From assembly GCF_001278755.1 (NCBI RefSeq), contig NZ_CP012601.1:1-64000 (forward strand): DNA of 64,000 nucleotides, read 5' to 3'. This DNA comes from Bacillus sp. FJAT-22090. Lineage in GTDB: Bacteria; Bacillota; Bacilli; Bacillales_A; Planococcaceae. The notes beneath the pieces were generated by a model that searched no databases, had not been told where the DNA came from, and saw only the letters and a list, made by a program, of their open reading frames with translations. This document shows, one piece after another, positions 40,799 to 50,439 of the stretch; within the stretch, counting starts at the first letter, position 1; each line of letters opens with the position of its first letter. Both the position numbers and the translations under genes were made by a program.

Positions 40799-40837
40799 GT
40801 AGGAGCTCACTTTTGTGTGAGCTCCTACATTTTTTTA
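40799..40837 (+). terminator. Terminator after the MaoC-like pseudogene
   Basis: GTAGGAGCTCAC and GTGAGCTCCTAC form a 12-bp stem followed by seven T residues. Confidence 0.95.
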
Positions 40838-40982
40838 TAATAACTGATTGGCTATACTCTGCTGGTATTGTCTCTGCATAAGAATTGAAAGATTTCGTTT
40901 TCCCGATTTGTATATAATTTTAAAAAATGTACTGTAACATTATACATACTCGAACGTTTTTAGTAAGGAGGGAGGCAGAAAG

Positions 40983-41537
40983 TTGAAGAAAAGCAGGCAA
41001 GACGAATTAGAGGTTATTTATTTAGCTTTCGCGAAGCCTCTCTATTTTTATTTAGTCAAACTTACAGGATCGGATACGATGGCAGAAGAGCTTGTGCAAG
41101 AAACATTTTATAGGGCAACTTTATCTTTAGATTTATACGAGGGTGGACAGGTGAAAAGCTGGTTATTTAAAGTGGCACGTCATGCTTACATGGATGAATG
41201 GCGAAAAAGGAAAAGGTGGGGATGGGTTCCCTTCTATGACTACTTATCTAACTCGAAAGAACTTGTTACTCCATATGGCGTTCCAGAAGACGATATGAAA
41301 ATAAAAGAATTAACCAGAGAGGTTAAAGATATTCTGATTTTGTTGCCTGAAAATTATCGCTCAATTCTTTACTTACGAGAATACCAGCAATTTTCTTATG
41401 AAGAGTTAGCCAGTACGCTTGATATTTCATTGAATCAAGTAAAAATAAATATGTATCGTGCTAGACAACGTTTTAAACTGCTAGCAAGCAGACTAGGAAA
41501 AGATTTTGAAAGAGGTGAGAATGATGGAATGGAATGA
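40983..41537 (+). CDS. ECF-type RNA polymerase sigma factor
   Basis: 184 residues from a TTG start with AAGGAGGGAGG upstream. Region 2: FYLVKLTGSDTMAEELVQET and WLFKVARHAYMDEWRKRKRW. Region 4: LPENYRSILYLREYQQFSYE and SLNQVKINMYRARQRFK. A possible upstream ECF-type site, TGTAACATTATACATACTCG (about 40930), resembles a self-regulated AAC-type -35, but this is weak. It overlaps the anti-sigma gene by 17 bp. A distinct ECF from the one at 10418 by its loops and length. Confidence 0.9.
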   Translation: MKKSRQDELEVIYLAFAKPLYFYLVKLTGSDTMAEELVQETFYRATLSLDLYEGGQVKSWLFKVARHAYMDEWRKRKRWGWVPFYDYLSNSKELVTPYGVPEDDMKIKELTREVKDILILLPENYRSILYLREYQQFSYEELASTLDISLNQVKINMYRARQRFKLLASRLGKDFERGENDGME

Positions 41538-42540
41538 GGATAAAGCACAACAAATTGTAGGTAAGCACAAAAAAAGATTTTCATGGAGGCTTTCATTAAA
41601 AGTTGTTCGTGTAATTGCTGCAGTTTTCTTCTTATATTTTATATATATGATGGTAATTTCTATGCTATTTAACTCAACAACAAACGGAAAAAGAGTAGAG
41701 TTTTATCAGAAACTAGCTATCGATTGGACATATCCTGAATTCTCCAGTGAGATTGGTATAAGTCATGATCATGAGGTCACTCCATTTCTTACGCAAAGGA
41801 TCGAAATACCACTTACTAGAAGAATTGGTACTGAAGATTATATAGTATCGGATTTAACTTTAAGCAAGCGATTATTTAGTAGTCTGAGTCATGTAGAAAT
41901 AGAGAAAAATTATCCGTCCAATTCGATGGATCAAGGTTTTACATTTAATTTACCAATAAATCCTAATACGGGAAAAAGATTAGATGGAAGTGAACAACCA
42001 GACGTTTGGAATACTTTAGAGAAAATTCATGAAGGAAATGTTGCAGATCTGGCATTCTCATTAGGGGATTATTATACGCCAAAAGAGATAGTAGAACTCA
42101 TATCTCCATACGATTTACACATTATTTGGATGCCATTATATATGGGAGAAATGAAAAAATTTTCTGAAGGAAGTTGGGGTAGAAGTAATAATTCCATGTC
42201 TATATCTCAATGGGGATTGTCAGGTGCTAGACTTATGGATGATGACTTAGAAAGCGGTTCTCTCACATATGTTTTAAATTTAGATTCAGTTGAAGATAGT
42301 CAAGTCGCAATGTTAGAAAATATGCAAATGATGTTAAATGAAAATAAAAAATTAGCGGAAGTATTACTTCGTACAGATTACTTGCAAGAGAGATATGACT
42401 ATTTAAATGAGGAAGGCTTCCAAGCATATGGAGCAGTCGTTACAGGACCAGTAAAAGAGTTATTAAAATTAAGAGAGTTACAGGATATTCGTAGTGTTCA
42501 ATTAGGGGAAATAACATATTGGAACTGGTATGAAGAATAA
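41521..42540 (+). CDS. Anti-sigma factor, Sigma_reg N/C-domain type
   Basis: The start is at 41521 or 41524 (tandem ATGs, GAGGTGAGA upstream). About 339 residues: a cytoplasmic N terminus (EWNEDKAQQIVGKHKKRFSW), one membrane helix (VIAAVFFLYFIYMMVISMLF at about 26-47), then a long extracytoplasmic domain with YNLNLDSVED-type beta and the C-terminal YDYLNEEGFQAYGAVVTGPV and ELLKLRELQDIRSVQLGE. This layout matches the sigma-factor regulatory protein family of Bacillales. It probably binds and restrains the overlapping sigma factor; the signal is unknown. Confidence 0.82.
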   Translation: MMEWNEDKAQQIVGKHKKRFSWRLSLKVVRVIAAVFFLYFIYMMVISMLFNSTTNGKRVEFYQKLAIDWTYPEFSSEIGISHDHEVTPFLTQRIEIPLTRRIGTEDYIVSDLTLSKRLFSSLSHVEIEKNYPSNSMDQGFTFNLPINPNTGKRLDGSEQPDVWNTLEKIHEGNVADLAFSLGDYYTPKEIVELISPYDLHIIWMPLYMGEMKKFSEGSWGRSNNSMSISQWGLSGARLMDDDLESGSLTYVLNLDSVEDSQVAMLENMQMMLNENKKLAEVLLRTDYLQERYDYLNEEGFQAYGAVVTGPVKELLKLRELQDIRSVQLGEITYWNWYEE

Positions 42541-42578
42541 AAAAAGGACATAACCCTTTTGGGGGATATGTCCTTTTC
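42541..42578. terminator. Terminator shared by anti-sigma and yhzD genes
   Basis: AAAAGGACATAACCC pairs with GGGGATATGTCCTTTT; usable on both strands for the convergent genes. Confidence 0.88.
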
Positions 42579-42581
42579 CAA

Positions 42582-42767
42582 TTACACGTGAAATAAAACA
42601 AGTTTTCCAGCGTTGTTCACTAAACGATGAGTCGTTTTAGTAAAGCCTTTTTCTTCAATAAATTGCTCGCCTTTTTTCTTCGCGTCTTCGTCGTTATCGA
42701 AATTCCATGTTTCTTCTACAATAAGCTTTCCTGTTGGTTCAAATGCAGTAAATTTATATGTTTTCAA
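42582..42767 (-). CDS. yhzD: YhzD-like small protein
   Basis: 61 residues, starting MKTYKFTAFEPTGKLIVEET, with the middle KKKGEQFIEEKGFTKTTHRL and ending GKLVLFHV. Length and style match the YhzD family of Bacillales, of unknown function. AGGGGTGTTGATTC precedes the start. It is convergent with the anti-sigma gene. Confidence 0.75.
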   Translation of the reverse strand: MKTYKFTAFEPTGKLIVEETWNFDNDEDAKKKGEQFIEEKGFTKTTHRLVNNAGKLVLFHV

Positions 42768-42842
42768 GAATCAACACCCCTTTGTTCTTCTTATACCTAA
42801 TATTATACAACAAAAACTTTAAAAGAAAAATGTAAAGTTAGC

Positions 42843-42892
42843 TTGACAAATGAAAACGAAGTAAAGTACACTTTACGTAAAGTTAGCTTTAC
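42843..42892 (+). promoter_or_regulatory. Promoter with overlapping palindromic operators for the Xre regulator
   Basis: TTGACA (42843-42848) and TACACT (42867-42872) are 18 bp apart. GTAAAGTACACTTTAC (42861-42876) covers the -10. It is followed directly by a second, imperfect palindrome, GTAAAGTTAGCTTTAC (42877-42892). A further half-copy, TGTAAAGTTAGCTTGACA, lies over the -35 (42831-42848). The arrangement implies autorepression. Confidence 0.75.
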
Positions 42893-42911
42893 AAAAAAGG
42901 TAGGAGTATAC

Positions 42912-43112
42912 ATGGAAAATTTAGTTAGAGATAAACGAATGGCATTAGGGATGACACAGGATGAGCTATCAGAAATGCTTAATGTTTCCAGACAAACAAT
43001 TATTTCGTTAGAAAAGGGAAGATATAATCCATCCATCACATTAGCTTTTAAGCTTTCTAAATTGTTCAATTGTACGATCGAAGACATATTTATTTATGAG
43101 GAGGAAGATTAG
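42912..43112 (+). CDS. Small Xre-family regulator (YozG/YvaO type)
   Basis: The start at 42912 (MENLVRDKRMALGM) has AAGGTAGGAG upstream. 66 residues, nearly all helix-turn-helix: MTQDELSEMLNVSRQTIISL and EKGRYNPSITLAFKLSKLFN. Such minimal regulators commonly precede a small membrane protein of the DUF3796/YozG type and are autoregulated. It overlaps two palindromes at its promoter and is followed after 1 bp by a membrane-protein gene, so one operon is likely. Confidence 0.9.
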   Translation: MENLVRDKRMALGMTQDELSEMLNVSRQTIISLEKGRYNPSITLAFKLSKLFNCTIEDIFIYEEED

Positions 43113-43113
43113 T

Positions 43114-43425
43114 ATGTATGAGAAATTTGATTTAGCGTCATTTATGTTAGGTTTGCCTCTTGCAATTGTAGTTATGGCTATTGTTTTATTAATCAATAGA
43201 AAAATAGGTAAGAAAAAACGGTGGTTCGATGAAAGATATACGAGAATACATGAAAAGGCAAGATCCATTTCTTGGATGACAACTACTGTTGTTATATTAA
43301 TCGTATGGATGATTATCCTGACTATTGAAGGTCCAGGTCTTTACTTTTTCTTAATGACTGCTATTTGGGTAATTCATATGACTTCTTATTTAATAGGTGC
43401 TGTAATAGCTAGTAAAGATAACTAA
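43114..43425 (+). CDS. Small membrane protein in the Xre operon
   Basis: The start at 43114 (MYEKFDLASFMLGLPLAI) has GAGGAGGAAG upstream. 103 residues with three membrane segments (LGLPLAIVVMAIVLLINR; ISWMTTTVVILIVWMIIL; MTAIWVIHMTSYLIGAVI) and the DERYTRIHEKARSISW motif between the first two. This motif recurs in DUF2178/DUF3796-like proteins paired with small Xre regulators. Function unknown. Confidence 0.75.
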   Translation: MYEKFDLASFMLGLPLAIVVMAIVLLINRKIGKKKRWFDERYTRIHEKARSISWMTTTVVILIVWMIILTIEGPGLYFFLMTAIWVIHMTSYLIGAVIASKDN

Positions 43426-43443
43426 AAATCGGAGGGGTTTTTA

Positions 43444-43641
43444 ATGAAAAAAAATACTAAATTTGCTCTACTCGTTTCCTTATTTGTACTAATCGGAATC
43501 CCTCTATTTTTTCTTTTGATCTCACTACTAACAAATGAACGGAATTATTTTTTATATAGTATTTTTCCTTCCTTTGCAGCTGGATTTACCGGACTAATAA
43601 TCAGTGTTCAACAAATAAAAAAAGAACGGAAAAGTTTGTAA
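43444..43641 (+). CDS. Two-helix membrane protein at the end of the Xre operon
   Basis: 65 residues, with GGAGGGG before the ATG. It has two hydrophobic helices (FALLVSLFVLIGIPLFFLLI and FPSFAAGFTGLIISV) and a basic C terminus. It follows the previous gene by 18 bp and precedes a terminator, so it is likely the third gene of the operon. No family is recognised. Confidence 0.65.
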   Translation: MKKNTKFALLVSLFVLIGIPLFFLLISLLTNERNYFLYSIFPSFAAGFTGLIISVQQIKKERKSL

Positions 43642-43651
43642 ACTTTTTATT

Positions 43652-43690
43652 AAAGATTGTACACATTTCACTGTATACAATCTTTTCTTT
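43652..43690 (+). terminator. Terminator of the Xre operon
   Basis: AAAGATTGTACA pairs with TGTATACAATCTTT with one bulge, then T-rich sequence. Confidence 0.75.
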
Positions 43691-43734
43691 ATGATAAAAT
43701 AAGAACAAATATTCGATTTTGTGAGGTGTGGTAA

Positions 43735-44943
43735 ATGACTGGAGTTCGTTTTCTACATATAGCTGATTTACACTTAGATAGTCCATTTAAAGGGCTTACC
43801 TCTATACCGCAAAATAAATTGCAGGATATACGTGAAAGTACATTTAAAGCTTTTACAAATATTATTAATTATGCAAAAGCAAGTAAGCCTGATTTTATTT
43901 TAATTGTTGGTGATATTTATGATGGAGAAAATAGAAGTTTACGTGCTCAGCATCTATTTCAAAAAGGGATGGAAGAGCTTTCTTCTGTAGGTATCCCTGT
44001 TTTTATTTGCTATGGAAACCATGATCATTTGAGTGGCAATTGGGTGAGATTTCAACTACCTGACAATGTAGACGTGTTTGGGGAAGAAGTAGACACAAAA
44101 ACACTTGAAGTGGAAGGTAATAAAGTCCATATAACAGGATTTAGTTATAAGGAGAGGCATATTCGTGATGCCATGCATGTCCATTATCCAATAGCGAATG
44201 GATTAGATTACCACATTGGAATGCTACATGGAAGTATCGAAGGAAACGAAGAACATGATGTATATGCGCCTTTTCGACAAGCGGATTTAATAAGTAAAGG
44301 ATATGATTATTGGGCACTTGGTCATATTCACAAGCGGCAAATTTTATATGATGACCCTCCTATCGTCTACCCTGGTAATACACAAAGTAGACACCGAAAC
44401 GAAAAGGGTTTGAAAGGATTCTATGAGGTCTCCTTAACAAAAGGACAAGCTAACCTTCAATTTATCCATTCTTCCGCATTTATTTATGACGAGGTAGCAG
44501 TGTCTTGTGATGGAATAATTCATGCAAATGAATTGATTGCCCGCATAGAAGAAACTCTTCGTGATTATATAGAATCAAATGGAAGTGCAATTGTTGATGT
44601 AATGTTAACTGATATTACGGAAGATACGGAAGAACTTTTACAATCTTCTACAAATGAAGAATGGCTCCAAATAATACAAGAGAGTATACGTGGAGAGGAA
44701 AATTTTATCATTGTTCAAAAGCTCCGAATACAAATGCCGAAGGAGATATGGAGTGAATCCTCTGCTATTGTTCAGTCTATAGAACAATGGAACAATGCCG
44801 ACTGGAAATATGCATTAAAGGAATTATATCAGCACCCAAAAGGTAGTAGATATCTGGAGACAATTAGTTCAGAGTTTGTGAAGGAAACGATAAATGAAGT
44901 TGAAGAGCTTCTTTCAAACGTTTTAGCAAAGAGGAGTGAATAA
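43735..44943 (+). CDS. yhaO: SbcD-like exonuclease subunit YhaO
   Basis: 402 residues, a calcineurin-like metallophosphoesterase: the first ligands in RFLHIADLHLDSPF, then ILIVGDIYDG, the CYGNHDHL motif, MLHGS, and ALGHIHKRQI. This is the complete set of metal-binding motifs seen in SbcD/Mre11. It probably acts with YhaN on DNA ends. GAGGTGTGG precedes the ATG. The yhaN gene begins 2 bp after the stop, so the two are co-translated. Confidence 0.93.
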   Translation: MTGVRFLHIADLHLDSPFKGLTSIPQNKLQDIRESTFKAFTNIINYAKASKPDFILIVGDIYDGENRSLRAQHLFQKGMEELSSVGIPVFICYGNHDHLSGNWVRFQLPDNVDVFGEEVDTKTLEVEGNKVHITGFSYKERHIRDAMHVHYPIANGLDYHIGMLHGSIEGNEEHDVYAPFRQADLISKGYDYWALGHIHKRQILYDDPPIVYPGNTQSRHRNEKGLKGFYEVSLTKGQANLQFIHSSAFIYDEVAVSCDGIIHANELIARIEETLRDYIESNGSAIVDVMLTDITEDTEELLQSSTNEEWLQIIQESIRGEENFIIVQKLRIQMPKEIWSESSAIVQSIEQWNNADWKYALKELYQHPKGSRYLETISSEFVKETINEVEELLSNVLAKRSE

Positions 44944-44945
44944 CG

Positions 44946-47654
44946 ATGAAAATTGAAAAACTCCATATTTATGGCTTTGGAAAGCACGAAAATGTACAAA
45001 TAGACTTTCAATCTGGATTAAACGTACTATATGGTGAAAATGAAGCTGGAAAATCGTCCATTCAGCAATTCATTTTGCATATACTTTTTGGCTTTCCTCA
45101 AAAAAATGCACAACTATTAAGATATGAACCGAAAAGTGGCGCAATGTATGGTGGAAAGATTCAATTTTACGATGAACAAAAGGGACGTGTGGTAATTGAA
45201 AGGATTAAAGGAAAAGCAAGCGGTGACGTCATAGTTTACTTTGAGAATGGAGACCGTGGAGGAGAAAAAGAATTAGCATCCCTCATACATTCATATAATC
45301 GTTCTGATTTTGAGGCGATTTTTTCATTTTCACTTCTTCAATTACAGGGCTTTGAAAAATTGACTGAAGAAGAGTTAACCCGAACTTTGCTTGCTTCCGG
45401 AACGACTGGTATGGACACATTATCAAAGGTGGAAGCTCAATTTGTCAAAGAAATGGGTGAGTTATTTAAACCAAGTGGCAAAAAACCTCTCATAAATCAA
45501 AAAATAGATGAACTACGTGTATTAGAAGAAGAGTGGAAGCTATATCTAGAAAAAGTAAATGAGTACGAGCCATCTATTAATCGTTTGAGGGAAATAGACT
45601 CCCTTCTAGTCCAATCATCTGAACAAGAAAAACAAGCCCAATCACAATTACAACTTTATATGCAATGGAAGCAATTAAAACCATTAAAAGAAAAGCAGTT
45701 GGAGCTTGAAGAATCTTATGAAAAAGTCAAAGATCAGATTTTTCCTGCAGATGGTATTAGACGATATGAAATGATAAAAGACAAAAAAATGAGCGTTAAT
45801 ATTGCTAATGAACAGTTAAGAGACAATCTCAAAGAGTTAAAGAATAATAATGAAATATTGTCATTAGAAGAATTGGAAAGATTGAAATCCTTCTTAGCAT
45901 ACGAAACAGAATGGCATCAGCTCAAAGCAAAACGAATACAAATAGAAGAAGAACAAACGAAAACCTTACAAAATCAAATGCAGCAACTATCTCTTGTTGG
46001 AATAGATTGGGAGAAGAACTTAAGCAACATTACAGAAGCAGATGTATCTATTCAACAAGAAGAAAAGCTTATAACTCTTTTAAAAGAACGAGAAAAGTTA
46101 GATAGTGAATTGCTTCAGGAAAAACGTATTTTACAAATGAAAAAGGAAGATCTTCACCATCAGAAAACACGTATTTCAGAAGTGAGGCATACTAAAAAAG
46201 AGAAAAGTAAAGCAGATGGAATTAGCTTAATACTTAGCGGTGCCATCCTTCTTTTGGGAATTATTTTTAGTTTAGTCCTATCCAATTGGATGTTTGGATT
46301 AGCTTCAATAATAGTCAGTGTCATTGTTTTTGTTGGTTTTAATTATTTGAAAAAAATGATGACTCAAACAGAAGATGTACAAACATATGAAAAACTATTA
46401 TTAAAAGAAGAGGACGCTCTATTTCAGCAAATTAATCAGCTGGAGATTAAAATAAGTGATTTAGAGCAACGTGAGCATTCTATTAATCAACATGTACAAT
46501 TATTTCTAAATAATTATTATTTAAATAACCAACTTTCACCGAATTTATTAAAAGAGCTATTTAATAGATTACGTTTAATTCAAGAGCAACAAATCCACCT
46601 CGATCAAATGGAAATAAAATTAAATGAAATAAGCATAAGAATGAAAGAACTGTTGGAGCAGTCCAAAATAGTAGCAGATATTTTCTTAATTGATGACATG
46701 TTATTCCATCAGCTTCGTGAGCACTATCTTTCAGAGAAAAAGAAATTTGAAGAAAATGAATCTATTCGAGATAAAATAAATGAGATTGTAACTAAGCAAA
46801 AAGAAAATACTTCATTGCTTGATGTTTATGCAGAAAGCATTCAAACGCTATTTCAAGAAGCAAATGCAAAGTCCGAAAGTGATTTTTATGAGGCTCATCG
46901 ATTATTTGAACAAAAAGTATTTTTAGAAAAAGAATTACATCAGTTACAAATGCAATTAGGGAATCTAGAAATAGACATAGAGGACTTTGAAGAAGAGTTT
47001 GAACGGGAAACCAAGGAACAATTAACTAATATCCAGAAGAATCGTAATGAATTGATTCAAGAGAGAGCATCTTTAGATTATAAGACTAACATACTGCTCC
47101 ACGATGAAAAGCAAAGTGATATGTTACAAAAACTAGAACAAAAAAAAGCAGAGCTGCAAGAATATGTGAAGCAATGGGCAGCATTAAAAGCTGTTGTTGT
47201 AGCTATAAAACAAATGATGGTGCAACTAAAAGAGGAACGTCTACCCGAAGTACTAGACTTGGCTCAAAGCTATTTTCAAAGGCTTACTAGTCAATCATAC
47301 GAACAATTGATATTAACACCAGAAGGAATCTTTGAGGCTGTGAAATATAACGGACAGCGTTTTAAAATTGCAGAACTAAGTCAAGCAACAAAAGAGCAGG
47401 CGTATATCTCACTACGTATTGCATTAGCTATATCATTAAAAACGAAAGCACCTTTTCCAATTATTATGGATGATCCTTTTGTACATTTCGATCGTTTCCG
47501 ATTACAACAAGTGGTACAATTAATGGAGGAGCTACAAAAAGAGCATCAACTACTGTATTTTACATGTCATGAAAATATGCAATATGTCTGGAAGGATGTA
47601 AATGTCATACGAGTAGCGACATTATTAGCTGGAAGTGGAGGGATTGTGAAATGA
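44946..47654 (+). CDS. yhaN: SbcC-like AAA/coiled-coil ATPase YhaN
   Basis: 902 residues: Walker [15 protein letters not shown] at about residue 31, long coiled coils either side, a two-segment hydrophobic stretch at about 427-460 ([20 protein letters not shown] and [19 protein letters not shown]) and C-terminal Walker [15 protein letters not shown] with signature-like [15 protein letters not shown]. It is related to Rad50/SbcC, but the central membrane hairpin in place of a zinc hook implies membrane attachment, as in B. subtilis YhaN. Overlaps yhaM by 4 bp. Confidence 0.92.
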   Translation: MKIEKLHIYGFGKHENVQIDFQSGLNVLYGENEAGKSSIQQFILHILFGFPQKNAQLLRYEPKSGAMYGGKIQFYDEQKGRVVIERIKGKASGDVIVYFENGDRGGEKELASLIHSYNRSDFEAIFSFSLLQLQGFEKLTEEELTRTLLASGTTGMDTLSKVEAQFVKEMGELFKPSGKKPLINQKIDELRVLEEEWKLYLEKVNEYEPSINRLREIDSLLVQSSEQEKQAQSQLQLYMQWKQLKPLKEKQLELEESYEKVKDQIFPADGIRRYEMIKDKKMSVNIANEQLRDNLKELKNNNEILSLEELERLKSFLAYETEWHQLKAKRIQIEEEQTKTLQNQMQQLSLVGIDWEKNLSNITEADVSIQQEEKLITLLKEREKLDSELLQEKRILQMKKEDLHHQKTRISEVRHTKKEKSKADGISLILSGAILLLGIIFSLVLSNWMFGLASIIVSVIVFVGFNYLKKMMTQTEDVQTYEKLLLKEEDALFQQINQLEIKISDLEQREHSINQHVQLFLNNYYLNNQLSPNLLKELFNRLRLIQEQQIHLDQMEIKLNEISIRMKELLEQSKIVADIFLIDDMLFHQLREHYLSEKKKFEENESIRDKINEIVTKQKENTSLLDVYAESIQTLFQEANAKSESDFYEAHRLFEQKVFLEKELHQLQMQLGNLEIDIEDFEEEFERETKEQLTNIQKNRNELIQERASLDYKTNILLHDEKQSDMLQKLEQKKAELQEYVKQWAALKAVVVAIKQMMVQLKEERLPEVLDLAQSYFQRLTSQSYEQLILTPEGIFEAVKYNGQRFKIAELSQATKEQAYISLRIALAISLKTKAPFPIIMDDPFVHFDRFRLQQVVQLMEELQKEHQLLYFTCHENMQYVWKDVNVIRVATLLAGSGGIVK

Positions 47655-48589
47655 AAGGTATTACACAATTACGAGTAGGGGATCCAGTAGATCATTTCTT
47701 ACTAATCAAACAATCGACAAAAGGAATTACAACTGTTGGGAAACCATTTATGTCGCTTTTATTGCAAGATAAAAGTGGCGATATAGAAGCTAAATTATGG
47801 GATACAAACGAAGAGCATGAAAAGCTATTTGCAGCAAGTCAAATAGTTCGTGTCGGTGGTGAAATACAAGATTACCGTGGGAAATTTCAACTTCGTGTAA
47901 AAAGTATTCGACCTGCAAAAGCAGATGAACCGATTACAATAAATGATTTGGTTCCATCTGCTGCAAAATCTAAAGAAGAATTGATGGAAGAGCTCATGCA
48001 ATTTTTCTTTGAGATGAAAAATCCGTTAATACAGAGAATTACTCGACATTTATTAAAAAAGCATCAAAATGAGTTTATGACGTTTCCAGCAGCTACAAAA
48101 AATCATCATGATTATGCATCTGGTTTGATTGATCATGTCGTATCCATGTTGAAGCTAGGAAAAGCTTTATGTGATCTATATCCAACACTCAACAAAGACT
48201 TGCTATTCGCAGGAATTATTTTACACGATATAGGAAAGGTACTAGAGCTGTCTGGACCTGTAGCAACTACGTATACAATTGAAGGTAATTTACTTGGTCA
48301 CATTACAATTATGGTGAACGAGATATCGAAGGCCGCAGAAGAGCTTCAAATTGAAGGAGAAGAGGTAATGCTCCTTCAACATATGGTACTTAGTCATCAT
48401 GGTAAAGAAGAATGGGGAAGCCCAAAACGTCCAATGGTTCGCGAAGCCGAAATCTTGCATTATATTGACAATATTGATGCGAAGATGAACATGTTAAATC
48501 GGGCTTTAGATAAAACGAATCCAGGTGAATTTACAGAGCGCTTATTCCCACTTGAAAACCGTTCATTCTATAAACCTACATTTGAATAA
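47651..48589 (+). CDS. yhaM: 3'-5' exoribonuclease YhaM
   Basis: 312 residues. An N-terminal OB-fold (about 10-95: [20 protein letters not shown]) is followed by an HD-domain: [37 protein letters not shown] with the HD pair, and [14 protein letters not shown]. This matches YhaM, an RNA-trimming exonuclease that also acts on DNA. It overlaps yhaN by 4 bp and ends at a double terminator. Confidence 0.95.
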   Translation: MKGITQLRVGDPVDHFLLIKQSTKGITTVGKPFMSLLLQDKSGDIEAKLWDTNEEHEKLFAASQIVRVGGEIQDYRGKFQLRVKSIRPAKADEPITINDLVPSAAKSKEELMEELMQFFFEMKNPLIQRITRHLLKKHQNEFMTFPAATKNHHDYASGLIDHVVSMLKLGKALCDLYPTLNKDLLFAGIILHDIGKVLELSGPVATTYTIEGNLLGHITIMVNEISKAAEELQIEGEEVMLLQHMVLSHHGKEEWGSPKRPMVREAEILHYIDNIDAKMNMLNRALDKTNPGEFTERLFPLENRSFYKPTFE

Positions 48590-48591
48590 TA

Positions 48592-48627
48592 AAAAAACGT
48601 AAAAGCTCTATGCTTTTACGTTTTTTT
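48592..48627 (+). terminator. Terminator of yhaONM
   Basis: AAAAAACGTAAAAGC and GCTTTTACGTTTTTT form the stem with loop TCTAT. Confidence 0.93.
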
Positions 48628-48642
48628 CTGATCAGATGAGAA

Positions 48643-48678
48643 AAAAGGGGAGAGTGACTCAGTCACTTTCCCCTTTTC
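48643..48678. terminator. Second hairpin between yhaM and prsA
   Basis: AAAAGGGGAGAGTGACT and AGTCACTTTCCCCTTTT form a long, almost perfect hairpin; usable on either strand for the convergent genes. Confidence 0.85.
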
Positions 48679-48751
48679 AATAATATTCTAGATAATAGTG
48701 TAGACGAGGTTTAGTCCAAAGTGTCCATAAAAAGACATTGGGCTTATCTAA

Positions 48752-49684
48752 TTATTTTTCACTATCAGTAGTTGTATCTGCTTCTTCTTCAGTTGTACCT
48801 TCTTTAGCAGGTGCGTCTGAAGCATTTAAAAATTGATCTAACGCAGTTTTTAAGTCTTCATCTTTAATTTTGATATCAGCGTCTTTCATCATCTTCGAAA
48901 CTTTAGTCAACAATGTAGAAGTATCTGCTTTTTCAAGCTTTAATTGTTTCTCAAGTTCTGCTTTTTTATCTTCATATGATTCTTCGATTGTACGCTTGTC
49001 CGTTACTTCAATAATGTGGAAACCATGTTGTGATTGGACTGGATCACTAATTACATTTTTTTCTAATGCAAAAGCAGCTTCTTCAAATTCTGGTACCATT
49101 GCACCTTTACCAAACCAACCTAATTCTCCACCAGATTGTTGAGCTGCCGGTTCAGTAGAATATTCTTTTGCTACTTCAGCAAAGTCTTTGCCTGATTCTA
49201 GTTCACTTTTTACTTTTTTAGCAGTTGCTTCATCTGCAACTAAAACGTGGCGAGCGTTAATTTCGTTTTTAATATTTTCATATTCTGCCTTAACTTCTTC
49301 TTCTGTAACGTCTACATCTTCAATTAAAGCTTTTTCTTGCAGTAAGTTAAGTTCTAAGTACTTTTTATATGATTCTTCTGTATAACCTTGTTGTGCAATC
49401 ATAGCTTCGAAGTTTTCGCCTAATTGCTCTTTGTCAGCTTTCAATTGAGCGTCTACTTCTTTTTTAGTCACATCATACTTAGAATCAAGTACTTTTTCGA
49501 TCATAAGAAGTTGAAATGCTTGGTCTCCAATAGATGATTTCATTTCTTCATATAGATCGTTTTGCGTGATATCTCCAACTTTTGAAGTAGCAATTACTTC
49601 ACTGTTATCTGCAGAATCATTGCTACATGCTCCTAATGCAAGGACTGATGCTGCAAGTGTAAATGACAATACTGTTTTTTTCAT
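48752..49684 (-). CDS. prsA: Foldase lipoprotein PrsA
   Basis: The start at 49684 (MKKTVLSFTLAASVLALGAC) has AGGAGAG upstream; the longer frame includes the promoter region. About 310 residues: a lipoprotein signal with lipobox LALGAC, an N-terminal SurA-like chaperone region, the parvulin PPIase domain at about 130-225 (ARHVLVADEATAKKVKSELE; GGELGWFGKGAMVPEFEEAA; SQHGFHIIEV), then a Lys/Glu-rich helix and a Thr/Glu tail. It folds exported proteins at the outer face of the membrane. Hpr, three genes upstream, represses prsA in B. subtilis. Confidence 0.96.
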   Translation of the reverse strand: MKKTVLSFTLAASVLALGACSNDSADNSEVIATSKVGDITQNDLYEEMKSSIGDQAFQLLMIEKVLDSKYDVTKKEVDAQLKADKEQLGENFEAMIAQQGYTEESYKKYLELNLLQEKALIEDVDVTEEEVKAEYENIKNEINARHVLVADEATAKKVKSELESGKDFAEVAKEYSTEPAAQQSGGELGWFGKGAMVPEFEEAAFALEKNVISDPVQSQHGFHIIEVTDKRTIEESYEDKKAELEKQLKLEKADTSTLLTKVSKMMKDADIKIKDEDLKTALDQFLNASDAPAKEGTTEEEADTTTDSEK

Positions 49685-49821
49685 TTTTTTCTCTCCTAAC
49701 TTCTTCGTGTTGCAGTAGTTACTATAACATAAACGAAATAAAAACAAAAATAGTTCCCATTCATTTGCCTACCGATTTTTTTCAAAATCGCATAGGATAC
49801 ATTGAAAAGGAGGTGTTCAAA

Positions 49822-49926
49822 ATGGGAGGACAATATAATGGTGGTTACAACAGTGGCTCTGGCTTTGCTTTGATTGTTGTGTTATTTATTCTTTTAATCA
49901 TTGTAGGCGCAGCGTTCATCTACTAA
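49822..49926 (+). CDS. YjcZ-family sporulation-type peptide
   Basis: 34 residues after AAAGGAGGTG: a Gly/Asn/Tyr-rich start (MGGQYNGGYNSGSGFALIVV) and a single hydrophobic helix ending GAAFIY. This is the YjcZ/SscA pattern of small sporulation-associated proteins in Bacillales. It supports a spore-forming host and is divergent from prsA. Confidence 0.88.
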   Translation: MGGQYNGGYNSGSGFALIVVLFILLIIVGAAFIY

Positions 49927-49940
49927 TGAAAGGGCGGACT

Positions 49941-49970
49941 AAGATCGTTAAAAACGATCTTGGTTCTTCT
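49941..49970 (+). terminator. Terminator of the YjcZ-type gene
   Basis: AAGATCGTT and AACGATCTT form the stem, then a T-rich stretch. Confidence 0.75.
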
Positions 49971-50074
49971 TTTCATCCTTTTTTTTTATTAAAAGAAATG
50001 ACCCAGCATCATTTACATGATTTGGGTCAATTTTTTCTTTTTCAATAAGAAAGTATTAAATGTTTTACAAAGTA

Positions 50075-50163
50075 AATGTCCAGTTGCAGTCGCCGTTAGC
50101 TCGATATCAAATGCCAGTTTGCTCCTGCAGAAAACTCGTCGCAGAAAACAGTCATTTGATTGT
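50075..50163. repeat. GC-rich repeat fragment near prsA
   Basis: GCAGTCGCCGTTAGC, TTTGCTCCTGCAGAAAACTC and CAAATG/CATTTG inverted pieces resemble, in style, the core of repeats A and B (CTCCTGC, GTCGCCG). It is a decayed or distinct member; no coding content is seen. The remaining 49971-50184 is plain AT-rich sequence. Confidence 0.4.
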
Positions 50164-50184
50164 CGCTGGCTTCTTTCACTTTTC

Positions 50185-50370
50185 TTATACTGTATAAACT
50201 AATTCCACATAGAAGCTTACAAGAAGTATCGTAATCAATATATTAATGGTACGAAAAATCTTTGGGTGTTTTTCTTCTGGAATTTCTTTTGACATTACTA
50301 AAGCGAATGTCATTCGATTGATTTGTATTAAGTAAAATGCTGAGAATAGAATCAACGTAAATATAATCAT
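50185..50370 (-). CDS. Small two-helix membrane protein
   Basis: The start at 50370 (MIIFTLILFSAFYLIQINRM) has GAAGGGAG upstream. 61 residues: two hydrophobic helices separated by a charged MSKEIPEEKHPKIFR loop. Family unknown. It follows the DUF3267-like gene on the same strand after 69 bp. Confidence 0.6.
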   Translation of the reverse strand: MIIFTLILFSAFYLIQINRMTFALVMSKEIPEEKHPKIFRTINILITILLVSFYVELVYTV

Positions 50371-50439
50371 GTCTAGTCTCCCTTCATATACTAGTAAGCA
50401 TATCAAAGAAGGAACATAGTTTACAAGTAGTAGATATTG

